Assembly (NCBI GenBank): GCA_015067665.1
Contig: SVLZ01000004.1
Coordinates: 1 to 64,000 of the forward strand
Length of the DNA: 64,000 nt
Direction of reading: 5' to 3'
From: Oscillospiraceae bacterium
GTDB lineage: Bacteria; Bacillota; Clostridia; Oscillospirales; Oscillospiraceae
The position numbers and the translations under genes were made by a program. The notes under the pieces were generated by a model that was not told where the DNA came from, made no database searches, and saw nothing but the letters and a program-made list of their open reading frames with translations. Below are positions 50,741 to 59,782 of the stretch, piece after piece. Position 1 is the stretch's first letter, and each line of letters opens with the position of its first letter.

Positions 50741-50782
50741 GTTGATAGCGATTCACCAAAAAAATAAGAGAGGTATTTTATT

Positions 50783-51058
50783 ATGAATAAGACCGAACTC
50801 ATCGCCGCTGTCGCTGAAAAGACCGGCCTGACCAAGAAGGACGCAGATCGCGTCGTAGCTGCTACCTTTGAGACCATCGCACAGGCTATGGCTGATGGCG
50901 ACAAGGTCCAGGTTTCCGGCTTTGGCATTTTCGATGTCAAGAAGCGCGAAGCCCGCACCGGCCACAATCCCCGTACAAAGGAAGCAATTGAGATTCCCGC
51001 TTCCAAGCAGCCTGCTTTCAAGGCCAGCAAGACCCTGAAGGATCTGATCGCTAAGTAA
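50783..51058 (+). CDS. HU-family nucleoid DNA-binding protein
   Basis: 91 residues, full length. MNKTELIAAVAEKTGLTKKD opens the family pattern; FGIFDVKKREARTGHNPRTK is the DNA-binding arm, and the C-terminal KASKTLKDLI helix is standard. Compacts and bends DNA as a dimer. It shares one base with the rqcP start (TAATG), as in many Clostridia. Codon use is strongly biased, consistent with high expression. Confidence 0.96.
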   Translation: MNKTELIAAVAEKTGLTKKDADRVVAATFETIAQAMADGDKVQVSGFGIFDVKKREARTGHNPRTKEAIEIPASKQPAFKASKTLKDLIAK

Positions 51059-51297
51059 TGCGGCTTGATAAGTACCTGAAAGTCTCCCGTCTCATCAAGC
51101 GCCGGACAGTTGCCAACGAAGCGTGTGACAATGGTCGCATCAGCGTCAATGGCAAGGTGGTCAAGGCCAGCTATGAAGTGAAGGTTGGAGATAAGCTTGA
51201 AATCTCTATGGGTCCCCGTACGGTATCTGTGGAGGTCGTTCAGGTGGCCGACAATGTCCGCAAGGACGATGCCGGTATGATGTACAAAGAGATATAA
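51058..51297 (+). CDS. rqcP: S4-domain ribosome-quality-control protein RqcP (YabO)
   Basis: 79 residues. MRLDKYLKVSRLIKRRTVANEACDNGRI... is an S4 RNA-binding domain of the YabO/RqcP type (only the first part quoted). RqcP works with RqcH to add alanine tails to stalled nascent chains on the 50S subunit. Overlaps the HU stop by one base. Followed by a strong bidirectional terminator. Confidence 0.93.
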   Translation: MRLDKYLKVSRLIKRRTVANEACDNGRISVNGKVVKASYEVKVGDKLEISMGPRTVSVEVVQVADNVRKDDAGMMYKEI

Positions 51298-51331
51298 AAA
51301 AAGGATGTGCCGTTTGGCACATCCTTTTTTT
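51296..51331. terminator. Bidirectional Rho-independent terminator
   Basis: Stem AAGGATGTGCC / GGCACATCCTT with a four-base loop and A/T runs on both sides, between convergent rqcP and metF. Confidence 0.93.
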
Positions 51332-51333
51332 CT

Positions 51334-52212
51334 TTAGATACCTGCCAGCTTCAGAAGTTCGGGAACCTTTGCTTCCCAGCCCAGCGCCATAATATGCACA
51401 CCCTGACAGTAGGGTCTGCATTCGCGGATGATCTGTGCAGCGATCTCCACACCGGTAATACCGGCCTTTGCCCGCTCCTTATCAGCCGCCAGCGCGTCGA
51501 TCATATGCTGGGGCACATGGACACCGGCCACATTGTTGTTCATAAACTTTGCCATACCCGCAGATTTAGGAATGATCACACCCAGCTGTACAGGCTTTCC
51601 GAACTGCTTTGCCTTTTCCATAAACTGGATAAACTTCTCGGAATCAAAAACAGCTTGGGTTTGGAAATACTCCGCACCGGCCATAACCTTGCGCTCCATC
51701 TTGGCAAGCTGTGCATCCACGGAGTCAGAGCAAGGGGAAACAACAGCGCCTTTCGCAAACTTGGGAGGCTCGCCAACCAGAGGCTGACCGCCGAGGTCGA
51801 TACCCTTTTCCAGCTGGCAAGCGGTGTGCAGCAGGGAAACGGAGTCTAAGTCAAAAACGGGCTTTGCACCGGGATGGTCGCCCATCTTGGTATGGTCACC
51901 GGTAAGACACAGAATGTTGTCGATGCCCAACATAGCGGCACCCAGCAGCTCGGACTGCAGCGCGATCCGGTTGCGGTCACGGCAGGTCAGCTGCAGAATG
52001 GGTGTCAGTCCTGCGTTTTTCAGCGCAACGCAGGTGGGCAAGCTGCCCATACGCATAACGGAGGACTGGTTATCGGTTACGTTCACAGCAGTAATGCCAC
52101 CGAGGTATTCCTTGGCTTCTTCCACCAAGTGGTCAACGTGGATGCCCTTAGGAGGGCCAACCTCTGCGGTTACAACAAACTGACCGTTATCAAAAAGTTC
52201 GGTAATTCTCAT
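51334..52212 (-). CDS. metF: Methylenetetrahydrofolate reductase catalytic subunit MetF
   Basis: 292 residues. FAD TIM-barrel of the MTHFR family: VTAEVGPPKGIHVD at the N-terminus, LTCRDRNRIALQSELLGA near residue 95, ILCLTGDHTKMGDHPGAK near residue 119, and QTQAVFD near residue 190. Interconverts methylene-THF and methyl-THF. It is the last gene of a leftward operon with MetV and the MetV-RnfC fusion, the arrangement of acetogen-type MTHFR complexes rather than of a simple methionine-biosynthesis enzyme. GAGGTG nine bases upstream of the start. Confidence 0.94.
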   Translation of the reverse strand: MRITELFDNGQFVVTAEVGPPKGIHVDHLVEEAKEYLGGITAVNVTDNQSSVMRMGSLPTCVALKNAGLTPILQLTCRDRNRIALQSELLGAAMLGIDNILCLTGDHTKMGDHPGAKPVFDLDSVSLLHTACQLEKGIDLGGQPLVGEPPKFAKGAVVSPCSDSVDAQLAKMERKVMAGAEYFQTQAVFDSEKFIQFMEKAKQFGKPVQLGVIIPKSAGMAKFMNNNVAGVHVPQHMIDALAADKERAKAGITGVEIAAQIIRECRPYCQGVHIMALGWEAKVPELLKLAGI

Positions 52213-52239
52213 GATCTATTACACCTCATCTTAAAATGA

Positions 52240-52851
52240 TCAAGCCTGCTCGTCGGTGGCGTAATTGCGCACCTGTACAGGGCACTTAAGCGCGTCTAAG
52301 CGGCCAATCTTTTCCAGACGCTTCTGGATGCGCTCCCAGCCGCATTCCATATCGGGGTCGACCTCACACTTGCCGTTCTTTGCACCGCCGCACTGACCGT
52401 TCACGAGCCCCTTAGAGCAAGCGGTAAGTGGACAGATGCCGCCGGTGAGATTCAGAAAACACTCCCCGCATTGTGCGCAGTTGTGCGGCAGGGGGGTTAC
52501 GCCCTGAAAACCGGGCAGTGCATAAGTATCGCAGCCGGCGCAGACCCGCTTAGCGGGGAACATCTCTGCAACAGTTTGGACACCGACACCGCAGGAAAGC
52601 ACCAAAATGGTGTCTGCGTTTTCGATAGCGGGCTGCTTTTGCAGACGCAGCTTCAGGTTCTCAACATTGCAGATATAGTCTGTTACCAGTGTGCCGGTAA
52701 CGATGCCGCTATCTTTCAGTTCGGCAATTAGCGCATCTGCTTCCTGCTCGGGGAAATGAATTTCCTTACAGCCGTGGCAGACAAGAACGAAAACGTTGCC
52801 TACAAGCTGTGCTTTGATGATCGCTTTGCTTTTCAGTTCTGTAATCAGCAT
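52240..52851 (-). CDS. metV: MetV-like zinc/Fe-S protein of the MTHFR complex
   Basis: 203 residues from the ATG at 52851, which overlaps the stop of the upstream gene as TAATG; an open frame further left lies within that gene. Cysteine-rich: VCHGCKEIHF, a central HNCAQCGECFL, then CPLTACSKGLVNGQCGGAKNGKCEV near the C-terminus. This is the MetV / MTHFR-C-terminal family, which joins MetF in acetogens. It is clearly homologous to the N-terminal third of the next gene product (shared GGICP, NGQCGGAK and WE-IQ-RL motifs). Confidence 0.88.
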   Translation of the reverse strand: MLITELKSKAIIKAQLVGNVFVLVCHGCKEIHFPEQEADALIAELKDSGIVTGTLVTDYICNVENLKLRLQKQPAIENADTILVLSCGVGVQTVAEMFPAKRVCAGCDTYALPGFQGVTPLPHNCAQCGECFLNLTGGICPLTACSKGLVNGQCGGAKNGKCEVDPDMECGWERIQKRLEKIGRLDALKCPVQVRNYATDEQA

Positions 52852-54812
52852 TATTTCAGCCCCCTTACACCGTTCTTGCCCATTTTGATCATTGTGACCA
52901 GGGGCAGCTTGGAAGAGCAGATATATTCGCAGCAGCGGCATTCCATACAGTCCATGATCTTCATATCCTTGCAGCCTTGCCAGTCCTGCGCGCCTACCAG
53001 CTTAAAGTAGTGCAGGGGCTTCAGCTCCATGGGACACACATCTACGCAGCGGCCGCACTTGATGCATTCAGCCGGCTCAGTTTCATCGTTGTCAATGGCA
53101 ATAATGCCGTTGGAGCCCTTCATAATGGGGGTATCCAGCGTAGTCTGGGGGAAGCCCATCATAGGACCGCCGGCCTTAATAAGCACATCTTCGGCAGAGA
53201 TGCCGCCGCAGGCTTCTACCAGCTCGGAAGCGGGGGTGCCGATGCGGACAATGAAATTCATGGGATTGGGTATGTACTTGCCGGTGACGGTGGTCACGCG
53301 CTCCACAAGAGGCATACCGGTCTTGATGGCATCGGCAATGGCCTTGACAGTAGAAACGTTGCTGACACAAGCGCCCACATCGGCCGGCAAACCGCCGCTG
53401 GGAACGCTGCGACCCAGAGCGCGCTTAATGAGCATCTTTTCGCCGCCTTGAGGATACTGGGTAGCAACTTCTAAAATCTCGATTCCTTCGATACTTGCAG
53501 TCTTTTCCCGCAGCAGTGCGATGGCATCGGGTTTATTTTCTTCGATGACGATAATGCCCTTGGGGGCGTTGACCGTCTTCATTTCAGCCAGCAGGCCGAA
53601 GATAATATCATCGGCAAATTCCAAAAGAACACGGTGGTCCGCGGTAAGCATTGGCTCACACTCGCAGGCGTTTACCAAAACGGCATCGATAGGTTTGCCG
53701 GGATTCAGCTTTACGTAGGCGGGGAAGCCGGCGCCACCCATACCGACAATACCGGCATTCTTGACGATCTCGATAATTTCCCCGGCGGTCAGCTCCTCCA
53801 AAGCCTTATTAGGCTGTACAGAGGAATGCACAGTGTCCTTAAAATCATTTTCCACCACAACGCTCAGGCAGGTGCCGCGGGTCGCGTGAGGACGTTCCTC
53901 TATGGCAATGACCTTGCCGCTGATACTGCTGTGAATAGGTGCGGAGATGAATCCGGCAGCCTCGCCGAGCTTCTGACCGATATCTACGTGGTCGCCCACA
54001 GCGACGATGGGGTTGGCGGGCGCACCTAAGTGCATACTAAGAGGGAATACTGCGATCTTGGGAGCAGGGAAGCGCACAAGGCCCTTATGCTCGGTGGGCT
54101 CTTTGCCTTCTACAGGATGTACACCGCCGTACCAGCCTTCCAAACGCTTTTCGCGAATCGCTTTTACATATTCATTGATCACCTTAAAGTTGACCTTAGA
54201 ATAGTCGCGAACCTGCACAGCTTGCGCTGTCAGCTCCTGTAAACGGCCTTGCTGTGCCAAGCGCTGCTGAATTTTTTCCCAAGCGCAATCCTTATCGGCG
54301 CACACCTCGCACTTGCCGTCTTTTGCACCGCCGCACTGACCGTTGAGAAGACTCTTGGAGCAGTCTACCACGGGGCAGATACCACCGGTCATAGTGAGGT
54401 AGCATTGCGCGCAGGCATCGCATGCCTTCTTTGTCAGTGCCATACCGTGATGGCCGGTATAGTTAATAGAATTGGTTGCGGTATAGACGGGAACGTCGAG
54501 GGTTGCAGCTGCCGTCTGCACACCCAGACCGCAGGAGATTACGATCACGTGCTCTGCGTTTTCAGGGATCATATGCTTAAGTCCGTTTTGAGCCTTCCAC
54601 TGATTGCAAAGAAAATCTGCTTTGGCAGTACCGACAACGGTTTTGCCTAAGCCTTCTGCCAGCTTCAAAAATTCTTCCGACTCCGGCTCGTTTGTGGTGT
54701 CAAACGCTTTGTAGCACTTATTGCAGCTGACAACAAACAGATTGTCCTTGCCTTCCAGCAGAGCGTTCAGTTCGTCAGCATTTTTCAGCGCATACTTGGT
54801 ATAGTTTTCCAC
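52851..54812 (-). CDS. MetV-RnfC2 fusion: electron-input subunit of the MTHFR complex
   Basis: 653 residues, GTG start with AAGGAAGGTGG upstream. Residues about 1-212 are a MetV-type cysteine-rich domain. From about 215 on the protein is RnfC-like: a beta-barrel hybrid domain (HLGAPANPIVAVGDHVDIGQ), then the flavin/NADH-binding part (GIVGMGGAGFPAYVKL, VNACECEPMLTADHR). C-terminal CIKCGRCVDVCPMELKP and CMECRCCEYIC motifs bind two 4Fe-4S clusters. In Acetobacterium a separate RnfC2 serves as the NADH-oxidising subunit of the MetF-MetV complex; here it is fused to a second MetV. First gene of the metF operon. Confidence 0.88.
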   Translation of the reverse strand: MENYTKYALKNADELNALLEGKDNLFVVSCNKCYKAFDTTNEPESEEFLKLAEGLGKTVVGTAKADFLCNQWKAQNGLKHMIPENAEHVIVISCGLGVQTAAATLDVPVYTATNSINYTGHHGMALTKKACDACAQCYLTMTGGICPVVDCSKSLLNGQCGGAKDGKCEVCADKDCAWEKIQQRLAQQGRLQELTAQAVQVRDYSKVNFKVINEYVKAIREKRLEGWYGGVHPVEGKEPTEHKGLVRFPAPKIAVFPLSMHLGAPANPIVAVGDHVDIGQKLGEAAGFISAPIHSSISGKVIAIEERPHATRGTCLSVVVENDFKDTVHSSVQPNKALEELTAGEIIEIVKNAGIVGMGGAGFPAYVKLNPGKPIDAVLVNACECEPMLTADHRVLLEFADDIIFGLLAEMKTVNAPKGIIVIEENKPDAIALLREKTASIEGIEILEVATQYPQGGEKMLIKRALGRSVPSGGLPADVGACVSNVSTVKAIADAIKTGMPLVERVTTVTGKYIPNPMNFIVRIGTPASELVEACGGISAEDVLIKAGGPMMGFPQTTLDTPIMKGSNGIIAIDNDETEPAECIKCGRCVDVCPMELKPLHYFKLVGAQDWQGCKDMKIMDCMECRCCEYICSSKLPLVTMIKMGKNGVRGLK

Positions 54813-54842
54813 TTTTCCACCTTCCTTGTATCCGTAAACATA

Positions 54843-54864
54843 GCGCTTATGTTATAAAAAGCGC
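54843..54864 (-). other. Small inverted repeat in the leader of the MetV-RnfC operon
   Basis: GCGCTT and AAGCGC arms separated by about nine bases, between the promoter and the start codon. Might be a weak RNA hairpin; function unknown. Confidence 0.35.
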
Positions 54865-54876
54865 ACTACAAGACTT

Positions 54877-54905
54877 AGTATAACATATCAAAATGAATCT
54901 GTCAT
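54877..54905 (-). promoter_or_regulatory. Sigma-A promoter of the MTHFR operon
   Basis: On the minus strand ATGACA, 17-base spacer, TATACT, about 65 bases before the GTG start. Confidence 0.75.
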
Positions 54906-54990
54906 CTAAAAAAATAAATTTTTATCGATTTTTGTGAAAAATATGAATGGGATAGGGCTTGCTATAAAGAGAATATAGCAAAAAGATAAT

Positions 54991-55040
54991 AAAAAGAGCA
55001 AGCGCAGAAGAAAAAACGCTCTTCGCACTTGCTCTTTTTT
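54991..55040 (-). terminator. Terminator after the pot operon
   Basis: AAAAAGAGCAAGCGC pairs with GCACTTGCTCTTTTT with one mismatch; a smaller A-rich loop region lies inside. T-rich on the minus strand, directly after the PotCD stop. Confidence 0.8.
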
Positions 55041-55052
55041 GATTATTTGGGA

Positions 55053-56963
55053 TTAGCCAAGCCGGACTTCGGTCGTAAAAAGACTATCTACATAGCGGGT
55101 GATTTCTTCCGGTAGGAAGGAGTAGCTTCTGCCGCGGGCCAAAACCTCATCCGGGGGATAAATGACTTCGCTATTTGCCAAGTATTCATCCATAAATTCA
55201 GTCGCACCGGTAATGGGGGAGCCATAGCAGATGTAGTCCATATTGGCGCCGGAAATTTCGGGATTGCACATAAAGTTGATGAACAGCTCTGCGGCCTCCG
55301 GCTGCTCGCTGCAGGTGGGGATACACATAGCGTCAATGAAGAGATTAAAATTCTGATTCTCCGGCAGGTAGAACCGCAGATCGGGATTTTCTTCCATCAT
55401 CATCATAGCATCGCCGGCATAATAAGGCGCGATCCAGGCGTTGCCTTCGATCATCTTGTCGTAGACCTGATCCATTACATATTGCTGAACCAAAGGCTTC
55501 TGCTTTTTGAGTTCGTCGGCACAGCGCTGAATCTCTGCCCTGTCAGTGGTGTTCACATCAATGCCAAGCTTGTAGGCAGCTACACCGAAAGCGTCTCTGG
55601 AGTTATCGAACATCAAAATTTTCTTAGCGTACTTCTTATTCCAAAGAAGCTCCCAACCGGTCACATCCTCTTCGGAAACATACTTAGAATTGTAGATAAT
55701 GCCCACTGTACCCCAAGTGTAAGGCACGGAATACTTGTTTTCCGGGTCATACGCCTGATCTTTGTAGGTGTCCGCCACATTCTTATAGTCGGGGATGTTG
55801 TTAAAGTCCAAAGGCAGCAGCATATTTTCATTGATCATCCGGGCGATCATATAATCGGACGGAATGATGAGATCTACTACAAGACCACCGTTGGAGAGCT
55901 TGGTATACAGCTCTTCATTGGAGGCATATTCGGAATAATTGACCTGAATATGGGGGTACTTCTTTTCGAAAGCCGCGATAATGTCTACTGTGCCGTCACT
56001 GCCGTCTGCAATGTTTTGACCCCAGTTCATAATGTTCAGGGTGATCTTATTGCTACGGGTGGTGACGAGCAGAAGCACTGTGCCTGCCAGCAAAACCGCA
56101 ACGCAGGCGATGGCACAGACCCGCTTAAAGACCCGCATCGTCCGGCTTTCGGCCTTTGCCCGCCGCTGTGTTTTGCGCTTATCCGCACGCAGCTGCAGCA
56201 GGTTCATCGTTACCATCAGCACGAAGATCAAGGTAAAGAGCAATGTAAACATAGCATAGACCTTGGGATGGATGGGCTTTCTGGTAAAGGAGTAGATCTT
56301 GACCGGCAACGTTACAAAGTCCGAGCCGGTGACAAAGTAGCTGATCACAAAATCATCAAGGCTCATTGTAAAGGCCATAATGGCACCGGACACGATGCCG
56401 GGCATAATTTCGTGAATGGTTACCTTAAAGAAAGAATGCAGCGGTGTACAGCCTAAATCCATAGCCGCATCCTGCAGGGCGGGATTCATCTGCTGGAGCT
56501 TGGGCATTACATTGAGGATCACATAAGGGAGGCTGAATGTAATATGAGCGATCAGCAGTGTCCAAAAATTCAGGCTCTGCTTATTGCCCAGCATACCGGT
56601 ACCCACAAAGACGAACAAGAGAGAAAGGGAGATACCGGTAACGATATCCGGATTCGTCATAGGGATATTGGTTAGACTCATAACCGCCTTGCGCATTTTG
56701 GGCTTCAGATTATGAATACCTACAGCTGTAACGGTACCAAATGCTGTTGCAATGGAGGTGGCAAGGATGGAGATCAGCAGGGAATTACCCAAAAGCGCCA
56801 AAAGATCCTTGTCGTTAAAGAGTTCAGCGTACTGCTGTAAGGTAAAGCCTTCAAAATGAGAAAGGCTTTTTCCCGTATTAAAGGAGCCGATGATCAGCAC
56901 CGCCATAGGGATATAAAGGAAAACGAAGATCAGCACGGTGATGAGCTTGTTGGCTTTTTTCAT
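55053..56963 (-). CDS. potCD: PotC-PotD fusion: polyamine ABC permease plus substrate-binding protein
   Basis: 636 residues. Residues about 1-262 are a PotC-type permease with six membrane segments and DAAMDLGCTPLHSFFKVTIHE as the EAA loop. An extra membrane segment at about 284-305 leads to a PotD-type binding domain on the outside (LNIMNWGQNIADG, SNGGLVVDLIIPSDYMI, then VPYTWGTVGIIYN). The binding domain is therefore tethered to the permease, a fusion known in Firmicutes. Imports spermidine or putrescine. Four-base overlap with potB. Confidence 0.93.
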   Translation of the reverse strand: MKKANKLITVLIFVFLYIPMAVLIIGSFNTGKSLSHFEGFTLQQYAELFNDKDLLALLGNSLLISILATSIATAFGTVTAVGIHNLKPKMRKAVMSLTNIPMTNPDIVTGISLSLLFVFVGTGMLGNKQSLNFWTLLIAHITFSLPYVILNVMPKLQQMNPALQDAAMDLGCTPLHSFFKVTIHEIMPGIVSGAIMAFTMSLDDFVISYFVTGSDFVTLPVKIYSFTRKPIHPKVYAMFTLLFTLIFVLMVTMNLLQLRADKRKTQRRAKAESRTMRVFKRVCAIACVAVLLAGTVLLLVTTRSNKITLNIMNWGQNIADGSDGTVDIIAAFEKKYPHIQVNYSEYASNEELYTKLSNGGLVVDLIIPSDYMIARMINENMLLPLDFNNIPDYKNVADTYKDQAYDPENKYSVPYTWGTVGIIYNSKYVSEEDVTGWELLWNKKYAKKILMFDNSRDAFGVAAYKLGIDVNTTDRAEIQRCADELKKQKPLVQQYVMDQVYDKMIEGNAWIAPYYAGDAMMMMEENPDLRFYLPENQNFNLFIDAMCIPTCSEQPEAAELFINFMCNPEISGANMDYICYGSPITGATEFMDEYLANSEVIYPPDEVLARGRSYSFLPEEITRYVDSLFTTEVRLG

Positions 56964-57784
56964 ACCACCACACCGCCTTCCTCTTCACCGCCGAAGCGGT
57001 TCATCACGCCGGTACAGATAAAGACCAGAAGCATCAGCACCAAGCTAAGGGCAGCGCCTAAATTGGGATTACCGGCAGATTTGAAGAGCCGCTCGATAAT
57101 ATCGCCAATGAGCATCGTTTCCGTACCGCCCAGCTTTTGGGAGATGTAGAAGGTGGAGATTGCCGGGACAAACACCATTGTAATGCCGGAGAGGATACCG
57201 GGCATAGAAAGGGGTAGGATCACCTTGGAAAAAACTTGGGTACCGCTGCAGCCGAGATCCTCTGCAGCTTCGATGAGCCGATGGTCGATCTTCACGATAA
57301 TGGCATAAAGGGGGAGGATCATATAGGGAAGGTAGTTGTATACCATACCTAAAATGACCGCGCCGGGTGTACCGATCATCGTAATGGGCTTTAAGTGCAG
57401 TGCACCGAGCAGACTGTTGAGAATGCCGTTGTTTTCCAGCAGTCCTACCCAAGCCAGCGTACGCAGCAAAAAGCTCATACACATAGGAAGCATAACCAGC
57501 ATATAGAGGATCTTCTGTATCACCGGTGTCCGGTGGGCAATATAGTAAGCAACGGGGTAGCCCAGCAGCAGGCAGATTAGCGCAGAGACCAACGCATAAG
57601 CACCGGAGATGCCCAAGGTGGGCAGAAACATTCCTAAGTCACGGATGTTTTGTAGCGTAAACTGCCCGGTGCTGGGGTCTGTCAGGGCATAGTATGCCAC
57701 CACGCCTAAGGGGATGAGGGTAAACACCAACATCCAAATGGCGTAGGGAATACTAAGCAGGATGGATTTATTCTTCTTCATCAT
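56960..57784 (-). CDS. potB: Polyamine ABC transporter permease PotB
   Basis: 274 residues from the ATG at 57784, six bases after GGAGG; further ATGs at 57790 (zero spacing) and 57781 are alternatives. Six membrane segments and [22 protein letters not shown] as the EAA loop. Coding start lies inside the end of potA. Partner of the PotC half of the next gene. Confidence 0.93.
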   Translation of the reverse strand: MMKKNKSILLSIPYAIWMLVFTLIPLGVVAYYALTDPSTGQFTLQNIRDLGMFLPTLGISGAYALVSALICLLLGYPVAYYIAHRTPVIQKILYMLVMLPMCMSFLLRTLAWVGLLENNGILNSLLGALHLKPITMIGTPGAVILGMVYNYLPYMILPLYAIIVKIDHRLIEAAEDLGCSGTQVFSKVILPLSMPGILSGITMVFVPAISTFYISQKLGGTETMLIGDIIERLFKSAGNPNLGAALSLVLMLLVFICTGVMNRFGGEEEGGVVV

Positions 57785-58889
57785 CGGCATCCTCCGTCAG
57801 CTCGTCGTACTCGGCAGAATACGAGCTGTAGTCACCAAACATACCGGAGTACTCACTCTTCTTCATAACGTGAATGTCCTCCGGGTTCAGCCGAATGCCT
57901 ACCTTGGCGCCAACGCTCTGATGATCGGTGGTTTGAATCAGCCATTTGAAGCCGCGGAAATCTACGATAATATCGTAATTGAGGCCCTTAAAGGTCACAG
58001 AGGTAACAGTGCCCACAAGATGACCTTCCTCTACAGGGACAAAGTCAATATCCTCAGGGCGGATAACAACATCCACCGGTTCTCCCCGTGCAAAGCCTGC
58101 GTCCAAGCATTTGAAGGTCCGACCGAAGAACCGTACCTTGTAGTCCTCCAGCATCACACCGTCAAGAATATTACTCTCGCCGATAAAGTCTGCAACGAAG
58201 GCATTCTTGGGCTCGTTGTAAATATCCTCAGGTCTACCGATCTGCTGGATGCGTCCCTTGTCCATAACCACAACGGTATCGGACATAGAAAGGGCTTCTT
58301 CCTGGTCGTGGGTAACATAAATAAAGGTAATGCCCAAAGTCTGCTGGATACGCTTTAATTCATTCTGCATATCCTTGCGCAGACGCAGGTCCAATGCAGC
58401 CAAAGGCTCATCAAGCAGAAGGACCTTAGGCCGGTTGACCAGTGCGCGGGCTATGGCAACACGCTGCTGCTGACCGCCGGAGAGTGCATCGATGCGGCGG
58501 TGTTCGTAACCCTTAAGGCCTACGATGCCCAGCATTTCTGTGACCCGCTCCTGAATTTCGTTTTTAGGCAGCTTTGCCACCCGAAGACCGAAGGCGATGT
58601 TGTCGTAAACATCTAAGTGCGGGAACAGGGCATAGCGCTGGAAGACCGTATTGACCTGTCTCTTGTAAGGGGGCACTTCGTTGGTGCGTTGACCGTCAAA
58701 AAGCACTTCACCTGAGGTCGGGGTTAAAAATCCACCGATGAGGCGCAGTGTAGTGGTCTTACCGCAGCCGGAGGGGCCCAGCAGTGTGAGAAATTCGTGG
58801 TCGTTAATATAGAGATTGATACCATCAAGTATCCGTTCCCCGTCGAACTCCATCGTGAGGTCTTGGAGTCGAATGAGCTCTTTGGACAT
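57768..58889 (-). CDS. potA: Polyamine ABC transporter ATPase PotA
   Basis: 373 residues from the ATG at 58889, which has GGGGAGG five bases upstream. The frame is open to 59627 but that extension lies beyond the promoter and under another gene. Walker [12 protein letters not shown], signature [15 protein letters not shown], Walker B VLLLDEP and [10 protein letters not shown] switch are all present; a TOBE domain (about residues 265-345) follows. C-terminus is very acidic (EDADDEEE). First gene of the pot operon, driven by the promoter at 58941-58969. Confidence 0.95.
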   Translation of the reverse strand: MSKELIRLQDLTMEFDGERILDGINLYINDHEFLTLLGPSGCGKTTTLRLIGGFLTPTSGEVLFDGQRTNEVPPYKRQVNTVFQRYALFPHLDVYDNIAFGLRVAKLPKNEIQERVTEMLGIVGLKGYEHRRIDALSGGQQQRVAIARALVNRPKVLLLDEPLAALDLRLRKDMQNELKRIQQTLGITFIYVTHDQEEALSMSDTVVVMDKGRIQQIGRPEDIYNEPKNAFVADFIGESNILDGVMLEDYKVRFFGRTFKCLDAGFARGEPVDVVIRPEDIDFVPVEEGHLVGTVTSVTFKGLNYDIIVDFRGFKWLIQTTDHQSVGAKVGIRLNPEDIHVMKKSEYSGMFGDYSSYSAEYDELTEDADDEEE

Positions 58890-58940
58890 GTATCCTCCCC
58901 CATTTCTGTGTGTATTTTTGTGTGCAATTCGACAATTATG

Positions 58941-58969
58941 ACTATACATTGCAACGGGGATTTTGTCAA
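58941..58969 (-). promoter_or_regulatory. Sigma-A promoter of the pot operon
   Basis: On the minus strand perfect TTGACA, 17-base spacer, TATAGT, about 52 bases before the potA start. Confidence 0.88.
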
Positions 58970-59051
58970 TAAAAAATCCCCACAATAAAAATTGGAAAAA
59001 GGGTTTAGAAATAGAAAATGTGGTGATAATGGTCTTCGGAGGTGCTGAAAT

Positions 59052-59696
59052 ATGCAAAATAAAAAATTTGGCAACATTCTCTCCGGTAAGGGCTACTACA
59101 TAGCCCTGATCCTGTGTGCGGTTGCCATCGGGATTTCCGGCTATTTGTACTACCAGAATGCAAACGAACCAGCAAACGGCGATGTTCCTGCGATTGCCAC
59201 TGACCCCACCACCGGTGCGACATTGCCAAATGGCAATACGCCAACTGACCCCACATCGCCCACCACACCCCAAAAGCGCCTGACGGCTACTGTTTCCCCT
59301 GTAACAGGAGAAAAGGTGATGGAGTACGCCATGGACTGTCTGACCTATAATCCCACCACAAGGGACTGGCGCACCCACGATGGCGTGGACATTGCGGCAG
59401 ATGCAGGCACGGCGGTCTGCGCGGCGGCAGACGGCACAGTCTACACGGTCTATGACGATGATACAATGGGTGTAACGGTCGTTATTCGTCACGAAGACGG
59501 GTACGCCACCAGCTATGCCTGCCTTGCAGAAGAGGTGGCGGTAAAGCCCGGTGATACCGTTACGATGGGACAGGCCATCGGCGCGGTGGGGCAGACAGCC
59601 CTTATGGAATCGGCCATCGGTCACCATTTACACTTTAGCGTGACTTTGAACGATGAATCCATCTCCCCGGCAGATTTCCTAAGCATTGGCAAATAA
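59052..59696 (+). CDS. M23 (LytM/SpoIIQ-like) membrane-anchored peptidase
   Basis: 214 residues. One membrane segment at about 16-36, a short Thr/Pro linker (about 45-80), then an M23 domain: [20 protein letters not shown] supplies the first His/Asp zinc ligands and [10 protein letters not shown] the HxH motif. All zinc ligands are present, so it could be an active endopeptidase on peptidoglycan peptides. SpoIIQ-like proteins have the same layout. GGAGG nine bases before the start. Divergent to potA. Confidence 0.88.
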   Translation: MQNKKFGNILSGKGYYIALILCAVAIGISGYLYYQNANEPANGDVPAIATDPTTGATLPNGNTPTDPTSPTTPQKRLTATVSPVTGEKVMEYAMDCLTYNPTTRDWRTHDGVDIAADAGTAVCAAADGTVYTVYDDDTMGVTVVIRHEDGYATSYACLAEEVAVKPGDTVTMGQAIGAVGQTALMESAIGHHLHFSVTLNDESISPADFLSIGK

Positions 59697-59743
59697 GTAT
59701 ATTAGCCCCCTCGTCAGAGGGGGCTAATATACTTGCTTTTTTC
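59695..59743 (+). terminator. Rho-independent terminator
   Basis: An 18-base perfect stem (AAGTATATTAGCCCCCTC with its complement), GTCA loop, followed by TGC and six Ts. It overlaps the end of the M23 gene by two bases. Confidence 0.93.
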
Positions 59744-59760
59744 GGGGATTTTGCTATACT
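59733..59760 (+). promoter_or_regulatory. Sigma-A promoter of the DUF6062 gene
   Basis: TTGCTT, 16-base spacer, TATACT, starting inside the tail of the preceding terminator. Confidence 0.7.
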
Positions 59761-59782
59761 AATGAAAAGAGGAGGGGATATT

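Noticed and set aside
58890-59627. N-terminal extension of PotA
   Set aside because: The frame stays open upstream, but the ribosome site at the 58889 start and the sigma-A promoter at 58941-58969 place the start downstream, and the extension lies opposite the M23 peptidase gene.
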